This document shows, one piece after another, positions 1 to 12,250 of a stretch of DNA of 64,000 nt (the first letter of the stretch is position 1; every line of letters begins with the position of its first letter). The notes under the pieces are model-generated. The model did not search any database and was not told the origin of the DNA. It saw only the letters and a list, made by a program, of their open reading frames with translations. This stretch comes from Inia geoffrensis (lineage: Eukaryota; Chordata; Mammalia; Artiodactyla; Iniidae): NCBI GenBank assembly GCA_036417435.1, contig CM070901.1, forward strand, positions 6,112,001 to 6,176,000, written 5' to 3'. Made by a program: the position numbers and the translations under genes.

Positions 1-445
1 TTATCCTCTTAGCTGTTACATCCTGCCTTTTTAGATGTTACAAATGAGAAAGTTTAAGTAAAAGCCTGCTTACATTTCAGTTGTTTCCTACTTTCAGTTT
101 TGTGGAAGAACAGGTGAGAAGTCCTAACCAACTACACAATACGGTAAAATCACTGCAGCATGAATCCCAAATTCAAATTAATGTTTCAGCGGCCTCAATA
201 TTTAAGTCACTAAAAGCTTCCTAAGGCAGATTTGCATTGTGCTGTTTTCCACAGTGCTCATGCTCAGATGTTTTTTTCTTACTGGGAAGTTGTGTTTGGG
301 TATAAAGTTGTGATAGATACATCTTATTCCAATTTTCTTTTTCTTGTTATTAATATGATATGAGTAAAAGGTATCGGTATGGTTATGACTTGTTTGGTTG
401 TTATTAATGAGTGCCATAGGTCAAAAGTCTACAAACATTGTTAAA
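1..445. other. Unassigned AT-rich sequence
   Basis: No gene or repeat that I recognise. The only open frame is about 70 codons, is low in complexity and has no recognisable motif. Confidence 0.5.
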
Positions 446-575
446 ATAGAAATTGTTTATGTGGTTAGGGATGGGGTTAGATGGATTGCCTCATATCACA
501 CAGCTAAGTGGCAGACCTAGGACATAAAATCAGGCAGTCTAGCTACAGAACCTACTCTTTTAAGCACAAAAGTCA
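446..575 (-). repeat. MIR SINE fragment
   Basis: Read on the + strand, the order cacacagctaagtggcagac, then a caggcagtctagctacagaa block, then tactcttttaagcac is the reversed core of a mammalian MIR element. It is strongly diverged, and its ends are set only by where the resemblance fades. Confidence 0.6.
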
Positions 576-749
576 TAATGTCTTCATACCTGGTCATATC
601 GGTTAACTTCTCCTGTGTAACAAATGACCTTGTGGTGGATAGACTCCAGGTATGCGTGACCTTGTATAATCTCCTGCCCTGAGTGTAGGTAGAACTTGCT
701 AACCAACAGAATATGGCAAGGGTGATGTTGTGTCACTTCCCTAAGGGTG

Positions 750-1093
750 TTATTTATTTATTTATTATTTTATTTATTTATTTATTTATTTATGGCTGTG
801 TTGGGTCTTCATTGCTGTACGCGGGCTTTCTCTAGTTGTAGCAAGTGGGGGCTACTCTTCGTTGTGGTGCGTGGGCTTCTCCTTGCCGTGGCTTCTCTTG
901 TTGTGGAGCAGGGGCTCTAGGCACCCAGGCTTCAGTAGTTGTGGCTCATGGGCTCTAGATCGCAGGCTCAGTATTTGTGGCACATGGGCTTAGCTGCTCC
1001 ATGGCATGTGGCAACTTCCTGGACCAGGGCTCTAACTCGTGTCCCCTGCATTGGCAGGAGGATTCTTAACCACTGCGCCACCAGGGAAGACCC
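750..1093 (-). mobile_element. CHR-1-like tRNA-derived SINE, reversed
   Basis: The element lies on the minus strand. Its A-rich tail appears as a TTTA/TATTT run at 750-793, and its tRNA-like head ends at 1,093 in gccaccagggaagaccc, the complement of the usual gggacttccctggtggc start. The body has the CHR repeats of the type gtggcacatgggcttagctg. The reversed B-box region lies near 1,036-1,060. No convincing target-site duplication is visible. Short open frames on both strands here come from the SINE, not from a gene. Confidence 0.85.
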
Positions 1094-1556
1094 AGTCGTT
1101 GGAAATTCTGATTCAGAAAATAAAGGATGTTATTTAAGGAAGTCTTGGTCTTGCTGGCAGGTTCGCTCCAGAGATGCTCTTTGCTGGCTGAGTAAGGAAA
1201 CAGCCATGTTGGCAAAGCCCCTATGGCAAGGAACTGTGGGCAACCTCTGGTGGTGTAGGGCAGCCTCCAGCCGAAAGCAGGCAAGAAGATGAATCCTCTG
1301 TCCTGCCACCACAAGGAAACAAATTCTGCCAACGACCTGAGTGTGTTTCAAAGTACATTCTTCTCCAGTCAAACTTCTAGATAAAAGCAGAGCCTTATTG
1401 ATTCAATTTCAACCTTGAGAGACCCCTAGCAGAGGACCCAGAGATAAGCTATGCCCTGACTCCTGAACAGTGAAAACTGAAATAAGAAATGTATGGTGCT
1501 TTAAGTTGTTACTAAGTTTGTTGCACTTTGTTACATAAGAGGTAACTAATACAAAC
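1094..1556 (+). mobile_element. MaLR (MLT1-type) LTR remnant
   Basis: The 3' end is recognisable: a ccctgactcctgaacagtga block is followed by ctttaagttgttactaagtt and ggtaactaatacaa, the usual end of MLT1 LTRs (ttaagccactaagttt...aactaataca). The 5' half is poorly preserved, so the start is approximate. The SINE at 750-1,093 may have cut into it. Confidence 0.5.
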
Positions 1557-1990
1557 CCCAAATAACTGTGGTTTAAAACAACAACTAGTCATTTAGCTCA
1601 CAATTCTGCAGTTTGGCAATTGGTTCTGACCCTACTGGAGAGTCCTGGTCTGTGCTGATTGGTTCATGTGTCTGCCAGCTGGCAGGTCAGCCACCGTAGA
1701 TGTTTCATAAAGGAGTTGGTTGGAATGGCTATCAACTTGGTCCTCTCTCCATATGTACAGGGTATTCTGGAATTGTTCTCAGGATGACAGGAGAGTTCTA
1801 AGTTCTTAAGCGAGCAAACTAAAATTCACAAGTACTTTTCAGGTCTCTGTGGTGTGACGTTAGCTAATGTTCTATTGGCCACAAGTCACATGGTCAAACG
1901 AGACTTAAGGACTGGGTGATAGATTCCACCTCTTGAGGGGAGAAATGGAAAAGTGTGGCTGTGTTTACAATCATCACACCAGTATTCTCC
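1557..1990 (-). mobile_element. MaLR-type LTR remnant, reversed
   Basis: From about 1,568 the order gtggtttaaaacaacaacta, acaattctgcagtttggcaa, ctattggccacaagtcacat and gattccacctcttgagggg matches the reversed layout of an MLT1-like LTR. It lies directly against a + strand LTR piece, so the pair is tail to tail. The subfamily is not assigned. Confidence 0.45.
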
Positions 1991-2461
1991 ATCACTAAGT
2001 GATACTGCAAGTCACCTAGTTGATGAAGTCTGAAAGCTAGGAGACATCATTGATTCTTCTCATTTTCTCACTCCCCACTTCACTCCTCTATCTGTATAAC
2101 CTAAACATAATTGGCTCATTTCTTTCCATGATTATTGTATTTTAGTAGAAATACAAATGACTGGGTTGTATGTCTCAATGAAAATGGGTACTTTGTGCAG
2201 GAATAAAACACAATGCTTGCAACTTAGGAAGTCTTATGGCTGCTCGTCAGTTGTCTATCAACAAACATTGAGTGTAACCTAGTGTATGGGTTTGGGTTTT
2301 AGTGTATGTTCCTAAATAAATAACTAAAAAGTAGGAGTCTCTTAAAGGTCACTTGGAAAATGTGATGTACTTGTTGGGATTCTCTAAGGCTGCAGTAAAG
2401 AGTACTATAGCATACAGAACCACCCAGGTTTTACTTACAGGCTAAACCCAATTCACTCTTA

Positions 2462-2525
2462 TCAGGGGTCAAAAAGTATGATTTGTAGAACAAATCTGGA
2501 CCACTGCCTAATTTCGTAAGACAAA
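2462..2525 (-). mobile_element. MER5-like hAT-Charlie fragment
   Basis: The string caggggtcaaaaagtatg, followed by caaatctggaccactgccta, fits the reversed end of a MER5-type non-autonomous hAT element. Only about 60 bases can be followed. Confidence 0.4.
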
Positions 2526-3114
2526 TGAGTTAAGAAACCTGTTCAGATTCAATGGGAGAAGAATTAGAATCCCCCTTTCAATAGAAGGAGTCTCAGAGAC
2601 TTTGTCGCCATCTTTATTTTACCACAGGAATTTTGTTGAATATAATTTAATAGATTCATGGTTGCTGAGAAGTTGCACCCCATCTACTTAGAAATGATGA
2701 ACATGGCCTTGGGCAGTCAAGTAGTCTGTGTGAAAATCCCAGTTGTTTCCATGTTTAGCTCTTTGATGGAGGAAGACACTTGTCTCCTACTCAACTTCCT
2801 CATCATGGGGCTCATATGCCTGCCACAGACATTTTAATTTTGTTTGTCATACTGATATCCTCAGTGTAATCTCTTGCCAAGTAAAAGTGGTACAGAGGAG
2901 GCTTCTGCACCTAACCAGATTATTCTGCTACTTGATATCCTTTTGATTTATTGGGTTTCAGATCTAGCCAGAAAAATACAAAACCAGTTAGACGTCAATA
3001 TTTGGAATCTTCAAATGATAGATTGCCTATTTTCTCCCAACATCGACTTACTTAATTTGGAGGATTTTAAATGTTGTCAAGCAATATTAAGTAACACTTG
3101 TATTTTAATGACAT
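2526..3114. other. Unassigned sequence
   Basis: Nothing recognised. The 88-codon open frame at 2,874-3,140 has no family motif and begins at a non-ATG codon. I do not support it as a gene. Confidence 0.4.
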
Positions 3115-3300
3115 ATTGTGCTTTAAAATTCATGAAGTGATTTTATACACATAATACCATCAACCCTTATAATGACAATGAGTGGTTACTATTTTGTTTT
3201 TTTAACATATAAAGAAATCAAACATCAAGAGAGATTAACTTACTTTCTGAAGTTCACATTGCTAGGGCAGGTTCAGGCCTCAAACCCAGGTTGTAAATTT
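3115..3300 (-). repeat. MIR SINE fragment
   Basis: A reversed MIR. The tail side reads catgaagtgattttatacac, then a block like the reversed cccattttacag...gaggttaagtaact core, ending in ctcaaacccaggttgtaa. Diverged; ends approximate. Confidence 0.5.
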
Positions 3301-4964
3301 GAGTCACAAGGAAGAAGACAATATTTTTGATATGTCATTTACTGAGAAACTTAAACATGTGTGTAAAGGAGAGAAGAGAGCCTAATGTGTTATTAAACTT
3401 CTAAGTAACATAAATACTGAAAACTGTTACATTTATAAAAAATTAATAAACATCATGTGAGAGACTATATTAATATTACCTAATTATCACTGAGCTTTAG
3501 GTTACATTCAACCCATTTACAGTTTGTTAAGCACCTTCAGTGTGTTTACTTCTGCATGCACAGCATCTAAAAAAGAATCTAAGGAACACTCTACCATATG
3601 AAAAAAATAATTTGGAAATTCAGAAGTGATTTAAGTCTCATTATCATTCTGCTGGTGCAGAGTGCTAATAATAGTGTTGAGAAGCATCACTTTTACGTTA
3701 GCATAATTTTTGTCTTGATGCCACCATTATGGTTTACCTGACAAATGACTGCAGCCCACTGCCACACCTGCTACCTTTTCCGTGACAGCAAAGAGTATTA
3801 TACTATTCAGCTTTCAGAAAGGTTAATTTCTATTTTCTGCAATTATGAATGACATGGTGAGAGGAGGTTATAGGGAGCTGAATTACTGTGATTACTGTTT
3901 GCTAGAAATTATGCAAATGTATATAAAAGCAAGTTTGTGAAAAATGAAACTGGGCTAGACTTGATTTAACCTAGTGTTATTAATGTTACAACTCAAAGTG
4001 TAAATAAAACACCAACATAATAAAATTCAAATCTCAATGTAAATATTATTTTATTATGAAGCACAAATAGGATGCCTGTTAACATAACATTTTTACCATA
4101 GCATTGCAGTATTTGGCATCATTGTTGAGGTATTCTGAAGCACATTAAAATCCAATCTTGCATGATGTATAATTTGAAAATGATGTTATTTTATTTTTTT
4201 TCCCTAGGAGCACTGCATACAAATATGTTAGGCTCATCTTAGAGGCCGAATATTTTATTTGAGTTATGATTTAGAAAATAATCACTTGGTTCCACTAAAC
4301 ATAAGTTTATGCAATTTAATTTATATTATAGTAATATTAGAAATAGCTCAATTGTTCAGTATATTTGAATATTTAAATCTTTGTTTTGAGGTTATTTTTT
4401 CTAATTTACTAAATTTCATCACTAAACCATATGTCCACTCATTCTTATCTTTGGTACTTTTTCTAGCTCTTTCTTAGTTTGACAATAGGAGCGAAGGACA
4501 CAAAGTACTTTGAAAAAAATTGGGAATCATTTTCCGTGTTACTTAGTCTTAAAGAAATGAATTCATGTTAATGGTTAAAACTTTGTAAAACTGTACATGG
4601 ACAGGTGTGAATATAGTATCATCAGCTTGTTGATTGATATTATGTAAAAATAAAATCTCAAAATTATATTTTATTCTGAATTATACTACCCTGTAAAATT
4701 TACTTCCAAAAATTACAACACTGAGCAAAAATAATCAAGCATAAAAACTAATATTTTATATGTCCTGCTATAGTTACATATATGGTATTTTGAAGAATAT
4801 ACCAAATGTATATGTACATGTTTTATACCCTCACATATGAGAAAATAAATGTTTAAATGTATGAAAGAGGCAATCATTCTATGTTAGTTTTTAAAACTAT
4901 GCGATTATGAAGAAAAATTTAAGCATTTTCATACAAGAAAAGTAATTCATAGGCTGTTTCAAAA
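3301..4964. other. Unassigned AT-rich sequence
   Basis: About 1.6 kb of AT-rich sequence with no recognisable gene, RNA or repeat. Open frames of up to 72 codons are hydrophobic AT-rich noise. Confidence 0.5.
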
Positions 4965-5045
4965 TGCTGCTGAGGCCTTAGGGCCTGTGACTGATGCCCC
5001 CACCCCCCCGGCTCAGCGGGGGAGTGACTCATGGAGCGGCCGTAA

Positions 5046-5323
5046 GGGATCCCACTTAGTTGCTGCGAAGCAATTAAGCCCGTGTGCCACAACTACTGAG
5101 CCTACACTCTAGAGCCCCTGAGCCACAACTACTGAGCCTGCATGCCACAACTACTGAAGCCCGCACACCTAGAGCCTGTGCTCTGCACCAAAGAGAAACC
5201 ATCGCAATGAGAAGCCTGTGCACTGCAACGAAGAGTAGTGCTCGCTGGCCTCAGTCAAGGACCGCACAAGCAGCGAAGACCCAATGCAGCCAAAAATAAA
5301 TAAATAATTAATTAATTACTTTT
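5046..5323 (+). mobile_element. CHR-1-like SINE body with atypical head
   Basis: The body (gggatcccacttagttgc, then four blocks of the ccacaactactgagcc type, then aagacccaatgcagcc) and the AAATAAATAAATTAATT tail at 5,291-5,319 are CHR-1-like. The tRNA-like head with its A and B boxes is missing. In its place is a GC-rich stretch (4,965-5,045) that I cannot match to the family. A possible target-site duplication is aaaagtaattcata near 4,945 and aaaagtaatgaata near 5,326; if real, the GC-rich stretch was inserted together with the SINE. Confidence 0.7.
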
Positions 5324-6229
5324 AAAAAGTAATGAATAAGTATGTATAAGTATATAACTCATAAATATAAGTTGATATTGCTTCAAACATTATTCAGAAT
5401 TTCATGTTAAAAATGGAAGATTTACCTTTTTTTAACACTATTGATGTGTGTGTTTACAGGATGCTGTTTTTAAAAACAAAGAACTTCCCTGCCAATTTAC
5501 ATTATGTGTTTATAAATATGGTTACTAGATATGAATATTCATGATCAACTATGAAATCAGCAGTGGCTATGAGAGAGACCAATTCAACCTGCCTGTTATT
5601 TTTTCCTAGACATACAGTTAAACCAGTTTACTGTGAAGTAAGGTCACTTGACTAAGTGCTATCCACTTATCCTTTGGGAAGCAAAGGGCAGAACACTTGC
5701 CTCTCTCAGGCCCATCGCATAAAGACCTTCTACATGTGCCCTTCCATTCTGTTTGCCTTTTGCCAGTCTGCTGCTGAAAGGCATAGTGACCCTAGAAGCC
5801 AAGCATTCAGTATGGCAGAGCTTAAGGTTGAACACTGAGGTATTATATCACTAATCAGGAGAGCTATGACTACTGGCAATAAACAGCAGTTTTAATTTTG
5901 TAAGGAAACAAAGTAAATGCCTCTCATATTTAGAAGCATATATATTTTCGGGTTTTGTGTGTGTGTCTGCTTGCGCACACGTGTGTGTCTGAGATATATG
6001 TGAGAGTAGTTAGTGTGATCTTAACTTATATGTAGACTTAGAAGACATATGGAGTGAAAAAAACTAAACAAAATTTTACAAGTGATAAGAAATGAGATTT
6101 TTTCTGGTTGTCCTTTGTATATCTTCTTATTTAATTTTTTTCCTTTCTTTGATTGTACTGTCCATTATCGCAACTGTTCAAATAGGGGTAGGTCTCTGAC
6201 TCATGTCTCTATTTTAGAATAATTTTTTT
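5324..6229. other. Unassigned AT-rich sequence with short TG tract
   Basis: Nothing recognised apart from an imperfect TG/CA microsatellite at about 5,956-5,992. A 60-codon open frame at 5,656-5,838 has no motif. Confidence 0.4.
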
Positions 6230-8320
6230 CACTAAATCTTTGACACAATTTGGCTAAGACTGAGGGTTTACCTCAGGAATACAAGGCTGGTTCAACATTG
6301 AAAGATCAATTAGTGTAAGTCATCAAATCAATAAAGCAAAGAAGAAAACTTATATCATCTCAATAGAAACAGGAACCATATTTGACAAAATTCAATAAAC
6401 TTCATTATAAATACCAACAACAAGCTAGGGACAGAAGAAAACTTCCTTAACCTGATAAACAGTATCTACAAAAATACAGATAATTTAATTAATGGTGAAA
6501 GAATGTTTTCTCCAAAGATCAGGAACAAAGTAAGGATGTCTTCTATCAGCACTCTTATAAAACACTGTACTGAAATTTATAACCAGAAAAATATCACAAG
6601 AAAAAATAAAATAAAAGGTATATAGGAAATAAAGGAAGAAATAAAACTGAATATTTACAGTTGACATGATTATTCACATAGAAAATACAAAGGACTCTAA
6701 AGATAATTCCTAGAACTAATAAGTAAATCAGTAAAGTTGCAAAGTATAACATCCAATCGTATCTATATACCAGCAGCAAATGTTTGTAATTTGACATATA
6801 AGAAGGAGTATCACTTATTATAGCACAAAAAAATGAAGTAAACAGGTAAAGAGCAATCAAATATGTACAAGACTTGTACACTGAAAACTACAAAACATTG
6901 ATGAAAGAAACTAAAGAACTCTATTTAATAGAGAGATGTGCTGTGTTCAGAATTGAATGACTCTGTTAATAAGACGTCAATTTTCTCTAAATAAATCTAT
7001 AGATTCAATGCAATTCTAATAAAATATAGCAGAACTTTTTGTACACCACAACAAGCTAGTACTGAAATGTATATGGAAACACAAAGAAATAAGACTAAGA
7101 TACTTTATTCAAGGAACTTCCCTGGTGGTCCAGTGGTAAAGAATCTGCCTTGCAATGCAGGTGATGTGGGTTTGATCCCCAGTCGGGGAAATAAGATCCC
7201 ACATGCTGAGGGACAACTAAGTCCATGTGCCACAACTACTGAGCTTGCGTGCCTCAACAAGAGAGCCCGCATGCTGCAAACTACAGAGCCCATGTGCTCA
7301 GGAGCTCGTGTGCCACAACTAGAGAGAGAAAACCCGCATGCCACAACTAGAGAGAAGCCTGCACGCGGCAACAAAGAGACCTTGTGCCAGAAGGACAAGA
7401 TCCTGCATGCCTCAATGAAGATCCCACATGCCACAATGGGGACCCGACATAGCCAAAAAAAAATAAAACAAAATAAAAATAAAAATAAATTTAGAAAAGA
7501 TAATTTATTCAAAAAGAAAAGAGGATTCACACTACCTGATTTATGAGCTACGATGAAGCTGCAGTAATCAAACAGGCAAGACAGTGGGGGGTTGTCAAGG
7601 AAAATATACGTATATGAGTGGAACAGAGTAGAGCATCCAGAAATAGACCCACAGAAATATAATCAGCTGATTTTTGACAAAGGTATAAAGACAAGTCAAT
7701 AGAATAAGTGTCAATTTAAAAAAAAAAAAAAAAAAGGGCTGTAAAATGGAATGCCTGCATGCTAAAAAAATAAATGAACCTTGAATTTATTCAAAAATTA
7801 AAATTGGATCACAAACCTAACTATGAACATAAATTTATAAAACGTCTGGTAGAAAACATAGGAGAAAAATCTTTGTGACTTTTGGATAAGTAAAAATGTC
7901 TTAGATATATCAGTTAAACCTTCCACGGAAGAAAAAAATGATAAATTTGGCTTTATCAGAACAAAAATTTTGGCTCTGTGAAGCGTACTGTTAAATGTAT
8001 TAAAAAAAAAAAAAAAAAGCAGCAGACTGGGAGAAGATATTTGTAAATGACATATTTGAGAAAAGACTTGTAAAAAGTATCCAGAATACCTAATTCTCAA
8101 AACTCGACAATAAGAAAGTAAACAACCTAATTAAAAAGCAGGCAAAGTATTTGAATAGAAACTCCACCAAAGAATATATATGAACAGTAAATAAGGACCT
8201 GAAAAGATGCTCAACTTCCATGTCATTAGTCATTAGAGAAATGCAAATTATAACCCAGGGTCATCACTGCATATGCGTTACAATGGCTAAAAAATAACAA
8301 ACAGCAATACCACATTTGTC
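6230..8320 (+). mobile_element. Decayed L1 LINE, ORF2 3' part
   Basis: Nucleotide blocks of L1 ORF2 occur in order on the + strand: caggaatacaaggctggttc with aacattgaaagatcaat (6,275-6,310), ataaatctatagattcaatgc (near 6,990), then acagaaatataatcagctga (near 7,650) and atgctcaacttcc...cattagagaaatgcaaatta (8,205-8,250). All frames are broken by stops and small indels. A CHR SINE splits it at 7,113-7,497. The divergence suggests an old L1M-type copy. The stretch ends before any 3' UTR that I recognise. Confidence 0.8.
7113..7497 (+). mobile_element. CHR-1-like SINE nested in L1
   Basis: The tRNA-like head ggaacttccctggtggtcca has a B box (gggtttgatcccc, near 7,168), and the body is repeated blocks of the ccacaactagagagaa type with an A-rich tail (7,455-7,497). 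It is flanked by 15-base target-site duplications with one mismatch: agatactttattcaa (7,098-7,112) and agataatttattcaa (7,498-7,512). It therefore inserted after the L1. The long body, with extra internal repeats, produces long open frames on both strands that are not genes. Confidence 0.9.
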
Positions 8321-8588
8321 AAAACACACATCTGACTACCCCAAGAGTGAAATTTACTGCACATAATTTTAAAAATTAATTGCACAAATTTGCAGTCAGC
8401 AGTGGTCACTTCCTAGTAATGCACATTTCTCTTCTCTACAGCTTTGCATGTTGGGAGGTTTCTCTTTTGCAGAGATGAAAACTACCTCCCTGAAATGTTG
8501 CCCATTGATCCATTTCTGTTTCAAGCAGTCACAAAAATGGCATTCAATCTCAGGTTACTTGTCAGCCTGCCTTCAACTCTGAGATAGT
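8321..8588. other. Unassigned sequence
   Basis: Nothing recognised between the end of the L1 and the TG repeat. Confidence 0.4.
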
Positions 8589-8642
8589 TGCATGTGTATG
8601 TGAGTGTGTGTGTGTGTGTGTTTATGTGTGTGTGTGTACGTG
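8589..8642. repeat. TG/CA microsatellite
   Basis: Imperfect (TG)n interrupted by TATG and TTTATG units. It can form Z-DNA and is likely to vary in length. Confidence 0.9.
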
Positions 8643-10084
8643 TTTTGGGATTATTTCCTACCTCAGCACAATGTAGGGATATGATACTTCCTGCTGAATT
8701 ATATGTTTTTATTTTCATTTGAAAATGTCTAGAAAGATTATTCAAATAAACATTTAGACTGGATATAAAAATAATTAAAGCAGAGATTTGGCAGGGCTAC
8801 TTTGTTTTCATCCTCTTTTTTGTCTCACTGCTCATAAACTAACAAACCATCAAAAAAGACACATACGTACCCAAATTGCACTCCTTTGGGCAAATCTAAT
8901 TCCATCACCATTCTGGATGTGGCCTCAAGCAGCTAAGAACTCTCCTACACTATCCCAAAAATCAACAGCAAATTTTTAATTAAAAAATAACTAACTAATT
9001 AATCCCTAAGTAATTTTGGAAAATTTTAACTTCTAAGATAAAAACCAAATGAACTCACTAAGTCATTTCCAAGAGGCAGGAGGTTGTTGACAATGTATCA
9101 ACCAGGCTAATTAAAAAACAAATAATCAAACAGAAAAGTTGGCTCAATTCAGTGATTGCTCGGAGAGTAAACATCCTTGGCATATGACGTATTCAGGCTT
9201 TGATGAGAATTTATTCTTAGGCCCAAATTTGTACAAGTAATATATGCAAGAAAGAAAATATAAACTACTATTGAAAATTCATTTCAAACATCACTGCAGG
9301 TATTCATTTTTAAAAACAAGGAGCCTATTTTTTAATTCAAAAATAAAATATACATGATAAACCTCTGTGAAAGAAAATATGTAAACCACTTTGACATATA
9401 ACTTTCCTAATCTAAGGAATCAGATGTAGTTATTATTTTCATTCACTCAGGAAATACCTTGTTCCAAGGAATTACAAAAGGATTACAAAGATAAATAAGA
9501 TACAACATCTGCTTTTATTTCCATAATGGAAAGGAACTGTGGATATTCTAAGAAACATAGTTGCCTTGACTAAAACATAGAGGCTTTACCATATTGTTAT
9601 TATTGAAAAGCAATTTCGTATTGCTTGTATGATTAAAACCTAGTAATATGCTTGTCAAAGTAAAATTAGTGAGTCAAGGTGTTATATAAATATTTTAAGC
9701 ATTTTGATGCATAATGCCACAATACCTTCTACAATAGTTTTATAATTTCACATTACTGCTTATATAATTGTATCCCCCATACACTCACTAAAACTCACTA
9801 ACATGATGTATAATTTTTTTAAAAAACTAAAAAAAATTAAAAATAAAGGATAGGGCCCATTATTGTTTTAATGTGCTTATATCTGATGGCCAATGTTAAA
9901 TCCTCAACCTTTGGACATCTTAAAATCTGTAATTCTAACCAAGCATTTAACCTTCAGTGTCATCTAGGGGAAGTTTACCAGAATACATATGGCTTGTCAC
10001 ATCACTAACTTCTAATTCCGTAGTCCTTAGGTGGACTACCTACACATCTATACTTTGAAAAGGAGTTGGGCTGATTTAGAGATG
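8643..10084. other. Unassigned AT-rich sequence
   Basis: No gene seen. At about 9,435-9,530 the order cattcactcaggaaatacct...acaaagataaataagataca weakly resembles a reversed L2 3' end. The remainder is AT-rich and not recognised. Confidence 0.35.
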
Positions 10085-10800
10085 GACCTTCATTTACGCT
10101 ACCTCCCGAGTTCTGATCTTACATTTACAGGGAAAATTGATAGGGACAGAGTAAAGGGACAAAGGAGGTGATTAAATAGTTAATCCCATAGGGGGTTCTA
10201 GTTAAAGAATAAAGTATGGGAGACCCCTGTAAGCTAATGATCACTCTAGAAAGTAAGCTTGCTTGGCAACAAAAATATGCAATGTGTGCCCCAAAACAAT
10301 AAAACAATGGTGGCTTGAGACCCACATCCAGCCCAGTGAGCTCAGTAAGTTAATGACACCTAGAACATGCTCTCTGCACACATAAAAAATAATAATTTAT
10401 GGAAAGGTGACATTTCAAAGTGAAAGACCCTCATTGTACTGAGACCTGAAATAATTTTTCCATTGCACCTTGACTGTCCCTGCTTGACCATGTAGGGACA
10501 AGAAAACTCCCCTGCCTGACATTGAGGAGGAGCTGATGATGGAAGCATGATGTCTAGTCAAGAATAAGGAAGAAGGTGGTCTTTTCCCCCTCCCCAGTTT
10601 TCCTTTGATTATAAAACTGTAGCCCACTAAGTTGTTGGGGCACAGCACCCTCTCACCCACCTGCCTATAAGCCTCACAAGCAACCTATTCTAATAAATCA
10701 CTTCTTATCTGTCACTTTACCTCTCACTGAATTCTTTCTGCACTGAGACATAAAGGACCGGAGCTCCTTGGAGCCCCCCAAAATGCCACCTAACAGTTTC
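10085..10800 (+). mobile_element. Solitary retroviral LTR
   Basis: The layout is an LTR: a TATA-like box (tataaaa, 10,610-10,616), an AATAAA signal (10,692-10,697), then cacttctt...cctctcactgaattctttct and gcactgagacataaagga, an R/U5-type ending. Upstream blocks (tgacattgaggaggagctga, gtctagtcaagaataaggaa) look like the U3 region of a cetartiodactyl ERV LTR. I see no flanking gag or pol, so it is probably a solo LTR. Its outer ends are not fixed. Confidence 0.6.
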
Positions 10801-11811
10801 AAAACCTCTGCAGGAGCACAAATAGGTGAACTGTCAAGGACTCACATGAATCACAAGTCCTACCCAATGCCAAGCTTTACTTATGATTAGCAAAATATGA
10901 AAACAAGAAACCACTGCCACTGGCTGCTGAGGGAGCTTGAGGAATCCTTTCACCCCCTCAAGGCTGGGTTTCCTTAGCCACACACAGATAACATGTATAC
11001 ACAGAGCACACAAGCCAGGACATATTTTGATGCCAACAAAGTAAACACAGCCACCTCCGCCCTCCTGCTCCCTCCCCATGAAGCTTGGAGAAGGTTCCTG
11101 GACTAGCATTAGTATCTGGGGTTCCCGATTAGTCAGATGCAGTTTCCTGAGAAATTCTTTTTTGGGGGGCTGGGGTGCATTTTGGAAGCATGAGCGATCT
11201 ACCCTAAGACACCCCTTGACAGCCACTTAAGGTTGGAGTCTTTAAGTTTTTACACCCCATTCTTTTACACCCCACATAAGAAACTATGTGGCTTATTTTC
11301 ATTCTAAGTCTTCTGTGGCTCAGGTCCAGAAATTGCCAGTTTACTGATGATAAGGAATCTAGATATATGAGGCATATACTGCTCAAACTCTTCGTAGATG
11401 GCAACTTGGTACCTAGCAAACCCAAACAGCCCCTGGGATAGCTTCTCTCCAGGTAAATCACAACAATATTGAAAAAGGACATCTGGTCAAGGCCAGAACT
11501 TCCTCAGGCACGGAAGATGGAGCAATGACATTCATCCTTCATACCCAACACTTAAGGTTAGAGGGAAGGAAAAACAACACTTGAAGCTTTCAGAGTTTAG
11601 TAGACATGGCATATCTTTGATGACTCGGGTTATCTCTTAAAAGGTCATGAGAATTTTGACTTTTACTTCATAAAACAACTATGTTCCTTAAAACAATTTA
11701 AAAGGTAGTGATTCTTCTCCAAAATCTGAGTTAGTATAAAATTTCCCTTAAGCGGTTCCATGTTCACCGTCCTGTGACATTGAATATACATGCACTTGCA
11801 TACCACCTGTT
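10801..11811. other. Unassigned sequence after the LTR
   Basis: About 1 kb, somewhat less AT-rich than average, with no motif I can assign. The 130-codon minus-strand frame at 10,834-11,226 is low in complexity and matches no family that I know. Confidence 0.35.
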
Positions 11812-12250
11812 TTCTTTTGCTGCAGAGTGAATTACTGCAGATTGAGTGGCTTAAAACAACACCCATTTATCATCTTACAGTCTCCATAGGTCAGAGGTCT
11901 GGGCACAGCTCAACTGGATTCTCTGCTCAGATTCTCAGGAAACTGTACTGAGGTATCACCTGGTGCTGCAGATTCATCTGAGTCCAGGGTCCTTTTCTAA
12001 ATCATGCGGTTCTTTTGCAGAATTTACTTCCTTGAAGGTGTAGAACCCACGGCAGGTTGCTTCCTCGGAACTGTAAGGAAAGAGAGATCCTACTGCTTTG
12101 AGTCTATCACCTCTAGGCTCTCATCCGAAGGGCTCACCTCATTAGGTCTGCTCTACCCAAGGTAATCTCCCTTTAGATTAACCTAGAGTCAACTGATTAA
12201 GGATGTAAATTACATCTGCAAAATCCCTTTGCCACAGTTTCCTTGTTATA
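11812..12250 (-). mobile_element. MaLR-type (MLT1-like) LTR, reversed
   Basis: Starts with ttttgctgcagagtgaatta and gagtggcttaaaacaacacc, then catcttacagtctccatagg and tctgggcacagctc, and ends with aaggtaatctccctttagat and ttacatctgcaaaatccctt. This is the reversed order of an MLT1-like LTR. No internal retroviral sequence is seen on either side. Confidence 0.55.

Noticed and set aside
939..1372. Overlapping open frames of 80-117 codons
   Set aside because: Antisense and sense readings of the reversed CHR SINE and adjacent LTR; no protein motif.
7067..7546. 159-codon + strand and 141-codon minus-strand open frames
   Set aside because: Both lie over the CHR SINE inserted at 7,113-7,497; their length comes from the low stop density of the SINE's internal repeats.
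10834..11226. 130-codon minus-strand open frame
   Set aside because: No recognisable domain, no splice or promoter context, and composition like its surroundings.
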